Shown here piece after piece: positions 1-7,654 of a DNA stretch of 29,599 nt. Below the pieces are notes generated by a model. The model worked only from the letters and a program-made list of their open reading frames with translations. It was not told the origin of the DNA and did not search any database. A program made the position numbers and the translations under genes. Source of the DNA: a virus; IMG/VR virus record IMGVR_UViG_3300029893_000051, positions 1-29,599 of that record; one strand, given 5' to 3'. How positions within the stretch are numbered: position 1 is the stretch's first letter; the number at the start of each line of letters is the position of its first letter.

Positions 1-1
1 G

Positions 2-544
2 GGGGCGTTGTGGACACGGGCGTTGATCGAGCGCCAGCGAGTCCGCAAGGCCCCCTCGCTCGTTCGGGTGGTCGTCGCCGTCGACCCGGCCGCAACGAGC
101 GGCGAACAGGCGGCCGAGACGGGCATCATCACCGCCGGCGTTGGAGTGGACGGCAAAGGGTACGTCCTGAGCGACGATTCGCTTCGGGCGAGCCCGCACG
201 GTTGGGCGTCACAGGCCGTGGTCGCCTACCACCGGCACAAGGCCGATCGGCTCGTGGCCGAGACGAACAACGGCGGCGACATGGTCATCTACACGATCGG
301 CACGGTCGACGCCACGGTGGCAACGAAGAAGCTGACGGCGAGCCGGGGGAAGCAGGCCCGAGCCGAACCCGTCGCGGCACTGTACGAGCAGGGCAACGTG
401 TATCACGTCGGGTCTTTCCCCGACCTGGAGGACCAGCTCTGCGGTTGGGTCCCTGGTGAGGGCGAGTCCCCCGACCGGCTGGACGCGCTCGTTTGGGCGA
501 TCACCGAGTTGATGCTGCAGGTCACGTCATGGAGGCCGCTCTAG
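2..544 (+). CDS. Terminase large subunit, C-terminal nuclease part (5' end outside window)
   Basis: Motor/nuclease subunit that packages phage DNA into proheads. Only the last ~180 residues are present: the frame is open to the left edge, so the TTG near position 8 is internal, not a start. The visible part matches the RNase H-like nuclease domain of the family: a strand ending in VVAVDPA supplies the first catalytic Asp, VAETNNGGDMV is the middle motif, and the final helix SPDRLDALVWAITEL carries the last conserved Asp. The ATPase domain must lie upstream. The stop overlaps the portal start (TAGTG), indicating translational coupling. Family assignment is firm; the packaging type (cos or pac) cannot be told from this fragment. 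Confidence 0.9.
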   Translation, partial: GALWTRALIERQRVRKAPSLVRVVVAVDPAATSGEQAAETGIITAGVGVDGKGYVLSDDSLRASPHGWASQAVVAYHRHKADRLVAETNNGGDMVIYTIGTVDATVATKKLTASRGKQARAEPVAALYEQGNVYHVGSFPDLEDQLCGWVPGEGESPDRLDALVWAITELMLQVTSWRPL

Positions 545-2712
545 TGTTCCGACGAGCACTCAAGGCTCTTCAAAGCATGGTCTTCGGTCGCGGAACCTGG
601 TATGCATGGCGGCTGCCGCGCACCCGCTTCGACTACCAGCGCGAGGTCGGGACGGGGCTCGGATCGAGCGTCGTCATGGCGCCGGTCCTGTGGATCGCAC
701 GGACGTTCCCGGAAGCCCCGCCTGTGGTCTACCGGCGCAAGGGCGGCGAGCTCGACCTCGTGCCGGACCATGCGATGATCCGGCTTCTGAAGCGTCCGAC
801 GCCGTTCCACTCGGGCCCGGTACTCTGGATGGCGACGATGATCTCGTGGACGCTCGACGGCAACGCCTACTGGCTGAAGGTGCGCGACTCTCGCCTTGCG
901 GTACGGGAGCTGTGGTACACGCCCCACTGGCTGATGGAGCCGAAGTGGCCGGAAGATGGGAGCCAGTACATCAGCCACTACGAGTACACGCCGGGCGGCG
1001 GGGAGCCAATCCGGATCGACCCCGAGGACGTCGTTCACTTCCGCTACGGCATCGACCCGACGAACACACGCAAGGGGCTGTCGCCGCTCAAGAGCCTTTT
1101 CCGGGAGATTTTCACCGACGACGAGGCGGCGAACTTCAGCGCGAGCCTACTGCGGAACATGGGCGTGCCGGGTGTCGTCGTGAGCCCCGAGAAGGAGACG
1201 CTCGCCGGCGGCGACGACGTCCAGGCGACCAAGAGTTGGTTCAAGGAGAAGTTCGGCGGCGACAACCGCGGCGAACCTCTCGTTATGAGCGGGCCCACGA
1301 AGGTGCAGCAGTTCGGGTTCAGCCCGAAGGAGCTCGACCTCTCCGCGCTCCGGGAAATCCCGGAGGAGCGGGTGACGGCCGTCCTCGGCATCCCCGCGGC
1401 CGTCGTGGGGTTCGGTACCGGCCTCCAGCAGACGAAGGTCGGCGCCACCATGAAGGAGCTTCGGGAGCAGGCGTACGAGTCGAACATCATCCCGACGCAG
1501 CGGCTCATGGCGGCGGAACTCGACGCGCAGCTCCTTCCGGAGTTCGAGCCGAGGCCCGACCAGTTCGAGGTCGGGTTCGACCTTTCGAAGGTGCGTGTGC
1601 TTCAGGACGACCAGGACAAGCTCGCCGAGCGAGCGGCACGCCTCTTCGAGTCGGCGCTCATCACACGCGCCGCGGGCAAGCGCATGATCGGCGAGGAGCC
1701 CGACGCGAGCGACGAGGTGTACCTCGTGCCCATGAGCCGCATCGAGGTTCCGGTCGGATCGACCACCGCCGAGGCGCTCGGTCTTGTGGGCGCCGAGAAG
1801 CGACGCGGCACGAAGGCGCTCGACACGACGATCCCGGAGGACGCCCGGCGGCTCGTCGTCGCGTTTTTGCGGGACGAGATTCGGCTTGCCGGCGTGTGGA
1901 CGAATGAACTCACGCCCCTCTTCGAGGACCTCGGAAAACGTGCGGCCGAGGCGTTCGAGCGCGTCATGGAACCGGCCCTTGCGATGGCCGGGCGGAACGG
2001 CCACACAAAGGCGCTGCCCGAAGACATGCTCGATAGCGAGCCAGTCGGCGTCCTCGAACGAGACCACCAGGACGGGCGTGAAGCTCCTGGTCCCGTTCAG
2101 GTGCTCCTCATCGCGGAACGCGTCTTCGGCGAGATGGACCTGCCGGTCTGGACCCGGGAGCGCTTCGCCCCGGCTTATGCGGTCCAGTACGAACGGGTGA
2201 TCGAGGCGACGGTCGGCACCATCAACTCGGTCGTCGGCGTGGCCGTGAACCTGCCCGACCCCGTCCAGCGCAAGATCATCGCCCGGGGCGGACGGCGCGT
2301 TGGTCTCGTCGATCTGGCGGGCCAGACGAAGGAGAGCCTCTTCCGGGCCCTCTCGGAAGGGCGCGCCGCCGGCGAGGGGCCACGGGAACTTGCCCGGCGG
2401 ATACGCGACGAGATCCCCCGCGGGCCGTGGCGGGATGCTCGGACACGGGCCAGCGTCATCGCCCGGACGGAGACCAAGTACGCGCAGAACATCTCGAGCC
2501 TCGAGGCGTACAAGGCGTCGGATTCCATCACGGCGATCCGGGTGGTCGACGCACAGCGGGGCCCGACCGACGACTTCTGCGAGGCGGTGAACGGGCTGGT
2601 GGTCTCGTTCGAGGACGCCGACTGGCTCGCTGATGAGGAGCACCCGAACGGGACCAGGAGCTTCACGCCCGTCGTGGGCGATGCACAGCCCCAACCCCTA
2701 CCGGCCGTTTAA
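544..2712 (+). CDS. Portal protein fused to a MuF-like minor head domain
   Basis: Forms the dodecameric portal at the capsid vertex. Start GTG 544 is chosen because GGAGG (531-535) sits 8 bases upstream; the upstream in-frame ATG at 529 has no good site. Length is 722 aa, well above the ~400 aa of a lone HK97-type portal. Residues ~15-420 look like the HK97 portal family (SSVVMAPVLWIARTFPE, DPEDVVHFRYGIDPTNTRKG, GVPGVVVSP). The C-terminal ~250 residues look like the MuF/SPP1 gp7 head-morphogenesis domain (RASVIARTETKYAQN, then CEAVNG and EEHPNGTRSFTPVV), normally a separate gene downstream of the portal. Residues ~498-523 are an inserted 26-residue stretch made from a reverse-complement, permuted copy of the gene's own 3' end. 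The fusion is read from one uninterrupted frame. Confidence 0.88.
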   Translation: MFRRALKALQSMVFGRGTWYAWRLPRTRFDYQREVGTGLGSSVVMAPVLWIARTFPEAPPVVYRRKGGELDLVPDHAMIRLLKRPTPFHSGPVLWMATMISWTLDGNAYWLKVRDSRLAVRELWYTPHWLMEPKWPEDGSQYISHYEYTPGGGEPIRIDPEDVVHFRYGIDPTNTRKGLSPLKSLFREIFTDDEAANFSASLLRNMGVPGVVVSPEKETLAGGDDVQATKSWFKEKFGGDNRGEPLVMSGPTKVQQFGFSPKELDLSALREIPEERVTAVLGIPAAVVGFGTGLQQTKVGATMKELREQAYESNIIPTQRLMAAELDAQLLPEFEPRPDQFEVGFDLSKVRVLQDDQDKLAERAARLFESALITRAAGKRMIGEEPDASDEVYLVPMSRIEVPVGSTTAEALGLVGAEKRRGTKALDTTIPEDARRLVVAFLRDEIRLAGVWTNELTPLFEDLGKRAAEAFERVMEPALAMAGRNGHTKALPEDMLDSEPVGVLERDHQDGREAPGPVQVLLIAERVFGEMDLPVWTRERFAPAYAVQYERVIEATVGTINSVVGVAVNLPDPVQRKIIARGGRRVGLVDLAGQTKESLFRALSEGRAAGEGPRELARRIRDEIPRGPWRDARTRASVIARTETKYAQNISSLEAYKASDSITAIRVVDAQRGPTDDFCEAVNGLVVSFEDADWLADEEHPNGTRSFTPVVGDAQPQPLPAV
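2035..2112. repeat. Inverted, permuted repeat copy 1, inside the portal-MuF gene
   Basis: Bases 2035-2070 are the exact reverse complement of 2596-2631 (36 of 36). Bases 2071-2112 are the reverse complement of 2632-2673 with one mismatch at 2099 (41 of 42). The two blocks are contiguous in both places, but their order here is not that of a simple inverted repeat: each block is inverted while block order is kept, i.e. a circular permutation. The 78-bp unit starts on a codon boundary and adds exactly 26 codons, so the frame survives. Copy 2 encodes the conserved MuF end, so copy 1 is the likely derived insertion. Confidence 0.93.
2596..2673. repeat. Inverted, permuted repeat copy 2, 3' end of the portal-MuF gene
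   Basis: Partner of the repeat at 2035-2112. This copy encodes LVVSFEDADWLADEEHPNGT and following residues, which match what is expected at the end of a MuF domain, so it is probably the source. About 480 bp separate the two copies. Confidence 0.93.
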
Positions 2713-2724
2713 GGAGTGATCAGC

Positions 2725-3474
2725 GTGGAGATCAAAGCGGCACCGAAGACGAGGGTCGAGGTGAAGAACGAGGAGCGCGGCGAGGTCGTCGCCGTCTTCA
2801 GCACTCTCGACGTGATCGACCACGACGGGGACGTGACGCTTCCCGGCGCCTTCGAAGACGGGGCTCAGACCCGCATGTCGGGCTACAACCATTCGTCCTG
2901 GGGAGCGGTCCTGCCGGTCGGGCGGGGCACGATCCGGGAAGTCGGCAAGGAGGCGGTCCTCGAGGGCCGCTTTTTCATGGAGTCCGAGAACGCCCGGGAG
3001 CACTTCACGGTCGTCAAGGGCATGGGCGAGCTGCAGGAGTGGTCCTATGGCTACGACGTCGTGAAGGCGTCGGAGGGCGAGCGGGAGGACCGGCGGGTCC
3101 GGTTCCTCGAGAAGCTCAAGGTGCACGAGGTGTCCCCGGTGATCCTGGGGGCGGGCATTGCGACCCGCACCCTTTCTGCCAAGGGCAGAGAGCGTTTTGC
3201 CGATCAGCTCGAGCGCGTGCTCGCCGAGGTGGTCGGAGTGAAGGACCGCGCCGTGTCGCTTGCGGACCTGCGCGGCAAGGAAGGGCGGGACCTGTCGGAC
3301 GAGGCGAAGGGGCGCATCGCCACGATGATCGAGGAGCTGGAGCGCGCGACCAGCGACTTGAAGGCGTTGCTCACAGACCCTGCAGCCAAGGACGATGAGG
3401 CGACGCAGGATATCGTCCTGCTTGAGCTCGCCCGGTACGAACGCACACGGGCCGCCCTCTCGGGCGTGCTCTGA
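2725..3474 (+). CDS. HK97-type prohead (maturation) protease
   Basis: Serine protease of the peptidase U35 family that trims the capsid scaffold during head maturation. Start GTG 2725 follows AAGGAG (2711-2716) by 8 bases; 249 aa. Residues ~1-165 form the protease: FSTLDVIDHDGDVTLPGAF is the typical N-terminal motif, GYNHSSW holds the catalytic His and EWSYGYDV the catalytic Ser. The remaining ~85 residues are charged and helical (ERFADQLERVLAEVV, IATMIEELERATSDLKALL) and could act as a scaffold-like tail. It sits 12 bases after the portal gene and 19 before the major capsid gene, the canonical order. Confidence 0.92.
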   Translation: MEIKAAPKTRVEVKNEERGEVVAVFSTLDVIDHDGDVTLPGAFEDGAQTRMSGYNHSSWGAVLPVGRGTIREVGKEAVLEGRFFMESENAREHFTVVKGMGELQEWSYGYDVVKASEGEREDRRVRFLEKLKVHEVSPVILGAGIATRTLSAKGRERFADQLERVLAEVVGVKDRAVSLADLRGKEGRDLSDEAKGRIATMIEELERATSDLKALLTDPAAKDDEATQDIVLLELARYERTRAALSGVL

Positions 3475-3493
3475 GAAGAGGAGGTAGCGCATC

Positions 3494-4738
3494 ATGCCAT
3501 CGGCAACGCTGGTCCAGAAGCGAAAAGAGCTTGAGGCCAAGCAGCAGAAGCTGCACGAGGTCTTCGAGCAGGCCGGTGATAATCTCGATCTCTCCAAGGT
3601 GACCGTCCTCGAGGGCGACACCAAGGCGAAGGCCGAGAAGATCCGGGCCATGAACGACGAGCTGGCCGACCTCGCGAAGGAGGTCGAAAACCTGGCCGCG
3701 GTTGAAATCGCCGCGCAGCAGGCGAAGAACCGCAAGGAGGGCGGCGCCGGAAGCGGCATCGTCCATCCCGGAGGCGGGGAGCCCGACCGCAAGGGGGGCC
3801 GGGTGAAGACATTCGGCGAGCTGTTCGTCGAATCGGACGCCTACAAGTTCAGGGCCGAGAAAAAGATGGCCGAGCTCGACATCGAGCTGAAGACGGTCAT
3901 GTCCACCGGCCAGGGATGGGCGCCCGAGTCGACCCGTATTGGGCGGATCATCGAGGAACAGGTGCGCCCGATCCAGGTCACCGATCTCATTCCCCTGGGG
4001 CAAACGGGGCAGAACGCCATCGTCTACATGGAGGAGACGACCTTCACGAACAACGCGGCGGAGGTCGCCGAATCCACGCAGGCCGCAGCGGCCACCTACG
4101 GCGAGGCGGCGCTCGCGCTGACCGAGCAGACATCGAACGTCCGCAAGATCGGCGTCTGGCTGCCGCTCAGTGACGAGCAGCTCGAAGACGTCCCACAGGT
4201 GCGTTCCTACGTCGACGCTCGGCTGCGGTTCATGCTCCGCCAGCGCCTCGACAGCCAGATCCTCGTGGGCAATGGCACCGCCCCGAACCTCGAGGGGATC
4301 AACAACGTCTCGGGCATCCAGACCCAGGCCAAGGGGAGCGATCCGACGCCGGACGCGATCTACAAGGCCATGACGCTGGTCCGCGTCACCGGGCGGGCGA
4401 TGCCGGGCGCCGTCATCATGCACCCGAATGACTGGCAGGACATCCGCCTGCTTCGGACGGCCGACGGCGTCTACATCTGGGGGAACCCCTCGGAGCCCGG
4501 TCCCGAGCGCATCTGGGGTCTGCCGGTCGCGCAGTCCGACGCCCAAACGGAGAACACGGCGGTCGTCGGTGACTTCGCCAACTTCTCGATGCTCTTCGAG
4601 CGTCGGGGGATCGAAGTCAAGATCACCGACTCCCACGATACGTTCTTCATCAACGGCAAGCAGGCGATCCGTGCGGACTTCCGTGTGGCGCTGGTCTGGT
4701 TCCGGCCGGCCGCGTTCTGCACGGTGACGGGCATCTAA
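3494..4738 (+). CDS. Major capsid protein, HK97 fold
   Basis: Main shell protein, 414 aa, ATG 3494 preceded by GAGGAGG. Residues ~1-85 are a charged coiled coil (KRKELEAKQQKLHEVFEQA, EKIRAMNDELADLAKEVENL), the delta/scaffolding domain removed by the protease encoded just upstream. A Gly-rich stretch (~90-105) links it to the shell domain. The mature part shows family features: AAEVAESTQAAAATYGEAAL, LPLSDEQLEDVPQVRSYVDA, ILVGNGTAPNLEGI, and the C-terminal FFINGKQAIRADFRVALVWF typical of the HK97 family's last strands. A strong terminator follows, which may set a high transcript dose for this gene. Confidence 0.95.
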   Translation: MPSATLVQKRKELEAKQQKLHEVFEQAGDNLDLSKVTVLEGDTKAKAEKIRAMNDELADLAKEVENLAAVEIAAQQAKNRKEGGAGSGIVHPGGGEPDRKGGRVKTFGELFVESDAYKFRAEKKMAELDIELKTVMSTGQGWAPESTRIGRIIEEQVRPIQVTDLIPLGQTGQNAIVYMEETTFTNNAAEVAESTQAAAATYGEAALALTEQTSNVRKIGVWLPLSDEQLEDVPQVRSYVDARLRFMLRQRLDSQILVGNGTAPNLEGINNVSGIQTQAKGSDPTPDAIYKAMTLVRVTGRAMPGAVIMHPNDWQDIRLLRTADGVYIWGNPSEPGPERIWGLPVAQSDAQTENTAVVGDFANFSMLFERRGIEVKITDSHDTFFINGKQAIRADFRVALVWFRPAAFCTVTGI

Positions 4739-4772
4739 GCCCGAGCGCGGTAGTCTCGAGAGCAAGTCGGAG

Positions 4773-4796
4773 GACGGGCAGCGGCCCGTCTTTTTT
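4773..4796 (+). terminator. Intrinsic terminator after the capsid gene
   Basis: Perfect 7-bp stem GACGGGC/GCCCGTC with an AGCG loop followed by six T. It separates the packaging/capsid genes from the small head genes and could be partly read through, lowering expression of the downstream genes relative to capsid. Confidence 0.85.
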
Positions 4797-4822
4797 GATG
4801 AGCGAAAGGAGGACGATGCATC

Positions 4823-5158
4823 ATGCCACTCATCGATGGGGTGTACGCCCCAGCGGCAGCGGTGGACGTCAACGAAGGCATCTCCGCCGACGTCGAGGCC
4901 GCGGTCGCGGCAGCGACCGGGCTTCGACTGGTGGGCGTGTCCGTTCGAGAGAGTGCAGGGACGGCGGCCGCGGCGACAGTGCGCATCATGGAAGGCGCCA
5001 CCGTGGCGGCCGGGACCGGCATCATGACGATCGAGCTCGCGGCCAACGAAGAGCGGACGATCTGGCTCTGGCCGGGGATCGAGTGCGAGGGCGGGCTTAC
5101 CATCGACGTCATCGCCGGCACCGTCGACGTCTACCTGTACCACATCACCGTGGTGTAA
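4823..5158 (+). CDS. Small head protein, possible decoration protein
   Basis: 111 aa, ATG 4823 with AAAGGAGG ~11 bases upstream. I do not recognise the family. The sequence is rich in Ala, Val and Gly with alternating beta patterns (LRLVGVSVRESAGTAAAATV, TIELAANEERTIWLWPGIEC, VDVYLYHITVV) and no membrane segment or catalytic motif, which suggests a compact beta domain. Position directly after the capsid gene and before the head-tail connectors is where decoration or head-fibre proteins are often found; that role is inferred from position only. Confidence 0.72.
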   Translation: MPLIDGVYAPAAAVDVNEGISADVEAAVAAATGLRLVGVSVRESAGTAAAATVRIMEGATVAAGTGIMTIELAANEERTIWLWPGIECEGGLTIDVIAGTVDVYLYHITVV

Positions 5159-5209
5159 GGGGGGCTTCCGATGGGGCTGACGATCACGACGCGAAGGGAG
5201 GAAGATCCC

Positions 5210-5623
5210 ATGGCAGCAGGCATCAAGGCGGACCGGCGGCTGTGGCTCACGGCGGACGAGAAGACCGTGGTCGAAGATGGCGACCCGAGAGCGAGGTTCC
5301 TCCTCGCCGCGCCTGGGCGCGTGATCCCGGAGAAAGAGGTGGCCCGCTTGGGTCTCACCCTGGGGAAGGGCGGCAAGGTCCAACTCAAAGGGAGCGCGCC
5401 TGCGGAAAACAAGCAGCGTAAGCCCGGCGAGAACAAAGGAGTGCAGGCCCAGTCCGGGAGCACGGGAGACGGCTCCGAGGTTGCCAACGGCGACGACGGC
5501 CAGAGCTTCAAAGAACTGCAGGCGCGGGCCAAGGAGCTCGGCATCAAAAGCGTCGGCGTGAAGAAGGACGACCTCATCGCGGCGATAGCCGAAGCCGAGG
5601 AGTCCGCGTCCAGCGGCGAGTGA
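5210..5623 (+). CDS. Hypothetical head-region protein with C-terminal SAP/HeH-like helices
   Basis: 137 aa. ATG 5210 is preferred over ATG 5171 because GGGAGG lies ~8 bases upstream. N-terminal ~65 residues are a small basic domain (KADRRLWLTADEKTVVEDGD). A Gly/Ser/Asn/Gln-rich linker follows, then a C-terminal helical unit FKELQARAKELGIKSVGVKK continuing DDLIAAIAEAE, which has the helix-extended loop-helix pattern of HeH/SAP/Rho-N type domains found in small phage head genes. Such domains can bind nucleic acid or protein; the actual role is unknown. It lies in the run of small genes between capsid and connectors. Confidence 0.75.
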   Translation: MAAGIKADRRLWLTADEKTVVEDGDPRARFLLAAPGRVIPEKEVARLGLTLGKGGKVQLKGSAPAENKQRKPGENKGVQAQSGSTGDGSEVANGDDGQSFKELQARAKELGIKSVGVKKDDLIAAIAEAEESASSGE

Positions 5624-5650
5624 GGCTTCGGCCTCGTGGGGGTGTAGCAG

Positions 5651-5998
5651 ATGGCAAACGTCCGCAAGGAACCTCAGAAGGTTGTGCCCGGTGGCCTGAG
5701 CGGAGCCACGTATCACGGGAGCCTCTCGACATCGGACACGTACCTCGTCCGAAACGACGGTCGAGTCATCCTGCACTTCAAGAAGACGGGAGCCGGGAAC
5801 TGCGTCGTCACTCTCGAGACCCCCGGCACCGTCGACGGGCTCGCCGTATCCGACCGCACGGTCACCGTCCCGGCCACGACTGGCGACGTGTTCATGGGTC
5901 CCTTCTCGCCGCGCGTGTACAACGACGTAAGCGGGGACCTGAAGATCACGCTCTCCGAAGTGACGGGACTCAGCTTCGCGGTCCTACGGGTGGGGTGA
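5651..5998 (+). CDS. Small structural protein, beta-rich, head region
   Basis: 115 aa, ATG 5651, with a G-rich site (GTGGGGGTG) upstream. Sequence is strongly beta-patterned: DGRVILHFKKTGAGNCVVTL, TPGTVDGLAVSDRTVTVPAT, FMGPFSPRVYNDVSGDLKIT. This resembles a common family of short phage proteins encoded just before the head-tail connector, probably a decoration or neck-associated beta-sandwich. No enzymatic motif is visible. Stop is 5 bases before the next start, so it is co-translated with the connector genes. Function is inferred from position and fold pattern. Confidence 0.75.
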   Translation: MANVRKEPQKVVPGGLSGATYHGSLSTSDTYLVRNDGRVILHFKKTGAGNCVVTLETPGTVDGLAVSDRTVTVPATTGDVFMGPFSPRVYNDVSGDLKITLSEVTGLSFAVLRVG

Positions 5999-6003
5999 TC
6001 TGA

Positions 6004-6543
6004 GTGGCGCTGCTCTCGGTAGCCGACCTTCGCCAGCACGTCGAGACGGATCTCGTCGACGCCGCGGTCCAGCGCCTCCTCGACGACGCTGAGGAGATGA
6101 TCGTCGCGGCGTTCGGAGCCAACTTCGCCGACGCGCCGATCGTCGTGCAGCTCGAGGGAGGGGATCGGAATCTCTTCCTCGACCGGCCGGCATCGGCGTT
6201 CACGTCGATTGTCGAGACGGAGACGGACGACACGACCACGACGACCCTCGCAGCCGACGACTACCGTACCTGGCATGGAGGCCGGCGGATTGAGCGGCTG
6301 CGGACCGGTACGAACGCCCGCCGTGTGTGGGGTCCGCTGGTGACGATCACTTACACGCCGGTCGACGATACCGATCAGCGAAAGCGAGTGCAGGTCGACC
6401 TCGTGAAGCTGGCGATCCAGTTCTCAGGGCTTGCGAGTGAGAAGGTCGGGAGCTGGTCGGGCACCGCGCTCGACTACGACCGGGAGCGGGCGAAGATCCT
6501 CTCCGCCTTGCAACCGCGGGGTGGATTGGGGGCGTTCGCCTGA
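6004..6543 (+). CDS. Head-tail connector, Ad1 (HK97 gp6-like) type
   Basis: 179 aa, GTG 6004 after GGGTGGGGTGATC. The N-terminal half is helical (LLSVADLRQHVETDLVDAAV, LLDDAEEMIVAAFGANF), as in gp6/gp15-type adaptors that ring the bottom of the portal. The middle has the usual beta segment (FTSIVETETDD, ADDYRTWHGGRRIERLRTGT, RVWGPLVTITYTP) and the C-terminus is helical again (VQVDLVKLAIQFSGLASEKV). Its TGA shares bases with the next ATG (TGATG), so the two are coupled. Assignment rests on pattern and on position as the first of four connector-type genes. Confidence 0.78.
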   Translation: MALLSVADLRQHVETDLVDAAVQRLLDDAEEMIVAAFGANFADAPIVVQLEGGDRNLFLDRPASAFTSIVETETDDTTTTTLAADDYRTWHGGRRIERLRTGTNARRVWGPLVTITYTPVDDTDQRKRVQVDLVKLAIQFSGLASEKVGSWSGTALDYDRERAKILSALQPRGGLGAFA

Positions 6544-6893
6544 TGGGCGCCAGGAGCCGTATGACGCTTCGCTGCACGATCCAGCGTGACCAGACGGCGA
6601 CGACGAACGCCTGGAACACGAAGGCGAAGCCGAACTACCAGAATCACTTGACCGACGTCGCCTGCTGGTTCTGGACGACCACCAAGCGCGAGGACACGGA
6701 CGCCCAGCGCGAGGCGGTCATTCAGGACGTGCGGATGATGATCCCTCTCGGGACGGACGTTACCGAGACGGACCGCATCAACGGCATCACCGATCGGCGT
6801 GGGAACAGCGTCGTCTCGGGCGTCTTCGACGTCGAGGCGGTCGTGAAGCACCATCTGTCGCACTTGGAACTCGTGCTGAAGAAGGTGAGCTAG
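6543..6893 (+). CDS. Head closure protein, SPP1 gp16/HK97 gp7-like
   Basis: 116 aa, ATG 6543 in a TGATG overlap. Opens with MTLRCTIQRDQTATTNAWNT and continues to VACWFWTTTKREDTDAQREA, then beta-strands with MMIPLGTDVTETDRINGITD, the layout of the phage head-tail joining (Ad2/stopper) family: a small beta-barrel that closes the connector after packaging. The phrase 'DRINGITDRRGN...FDVEAVV' is typical of the family's C-terminal half. Next gene starts 1 base after the stop. Confidence 0.82.
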   Translation: MGARSRMTLRCTIQRDQTATTNAWNTKAKPNYQNHLTDVACWFWTTTKREDTDAQREAVIQDVRMMIPLGTDVTETDRINGITDRRGNSVVSGVFDVEAVVKHHLSHLELVLKKVS

Positions 6894-6894
6894 G

Positions 6895-7221
6895 ATGGCG
6901 CTGGTCTGGCACGGAGACAGGGTCGAGCGAAAGGCTCAGCAGGCCACGGTCGCGGCCATGGAGGAAACGACCGCAGCCTGCATCGACCTCGCCAAGGCCA
7001 CGGTGAACGTCGACACGTCGACGCTCCAGGGGTCGATCCAGTCCCGGCCCGTGCAGCGCGATTCCCGAGGCTTCGTGCAACGGTGGGGCTCGTTCGACGT
7101 GAACTACGCCATCTACCAGGAAGTGCTGCCGGAGCCCCGCGGGAAGGCGTACCTGCGCCCCTCGGCGGACACTGAGTACCCGAAGCTCGCCGCCCGGATC
7201 AGGAGGAACATGCAGCGATGA
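6895..7221 (+). CDS. HK97 gp10-like neck / tail-joining protein
   Basis: 108 aa, ATG 6895, G-rich site GAAGGTGAGC upstream. Layout fits the HK97 gp10-like family: helix at the N-terminus (AQQATVAAMEETTAACIDLA), VNVDTSTLQGSIQSRPV, then WGSFDVNYAIYQEVLPEPRG and KAYLRPSADTEYPKLAARIR. The 'DTSTLQGSI ... Y.I.QE ... P.LRP' signature is characteristic. These proteins act at the head-tail interface. The stop overlaps the next start (ATGA). Confidence 0.85.
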   Translation: MALVWHGDRVERKAQQATVAAMEETTAACIDLAKATVNVDTSTLQGSIQSRPVQRDSRGFVQRWGSFDVNYAIYQEVLPEPRGKAYLRPSADTEYPKLAARIRRNMQR

Positions 7222-7640
7222 CGGACGTGATCGGCGCGCTCGTGACCTTCCTCAACACCGGCGACGTGAACACGCTCACGGGCGGCCGGGTCTACGGAGG
7301 CGACCTGGACGAGGCCGAGGTGCCGAACATGCCTCGGGCGGCCCTCGTCGTGGCGTACGCCGGCGGCGGCACGTTAGGTGTTGGTGCCAACTCGTATCTG
7401 CGGGTCGGAGAGATCCGGGTCGACCTGCGGTGCTACGGCGAGACGCCGTACGAAGCCGACCGGATCCACCGGGCGGCGCACGGCCTCATGAAGCACATGC
7501 GGCGGGACGTCGTCTCAAGCGTCCTGCTGCACCATGCAGTGAACTCCGGAGGGCCGCTCCAGCTTCGGGATCCGAAGACGGACTGGCCCTTCGTTCTGCG
7601 CACGTACATGGTCACGGCGGCCGAGACGGCCGTCAGCTAG
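7218..7640 (+). CDS. Tail completion / tail terminator-like protein
   Basis: 140 aa, ATG 7218 in an ATGA overlap with the gp10-like gene. Helical start (DVIGALVTFLNTGDVNTLTG), then RVYGGDLDEAEVPNMPRAAL, LRVGEIRVDLRCYGETPYEA, a helix (ADRIHRAAHGLMKHMRRDVV) and the final strand WPFVLRTYMVTAAETAV. This is the Ad/tail-terminator pattern (gpU/HK97 gp11-like): alpha-beta protein that caps the tail tube and joins it to the head. Located directly before the tail tube gene, as expected. Confidence 0.8.
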   Translation: MTDVIGALVTFLNTGDVNTLTGGRVYGGDLDEAEVPNMPRAALVVAYAGGGTLGVGANSYLRVGEIRVDLRCYGETPYEADRIHRAAHGLMKHMRRDVVSSVLLHHAVNSGGPLQLRDPKTDWPFVLRTYMVTAAETAVS

Positions 7641-7654
7641 GAAGGAGGATCAAC

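Noticed and set aside
2035-2673. Diversity-generating retroelement or shufflon
   Set aside because: No reverse transcriptase, no template/variable repeat pair with A-directed changes, and no multi-copy inverted crossover sites.
1147-2694. 515-residue antisense frame in the portal gene
   Set aside because: Shadow frame. It shows the peptide of the inverted repeat twice only because both repeat copies are read on the opposite strand.
3371-5776. 801-residue antisense frame across capsid genes
   Set aside because: Crosses several well-supported genes and a terminator; His/Arg/Asp-rich composition typical of a third-position shadow.
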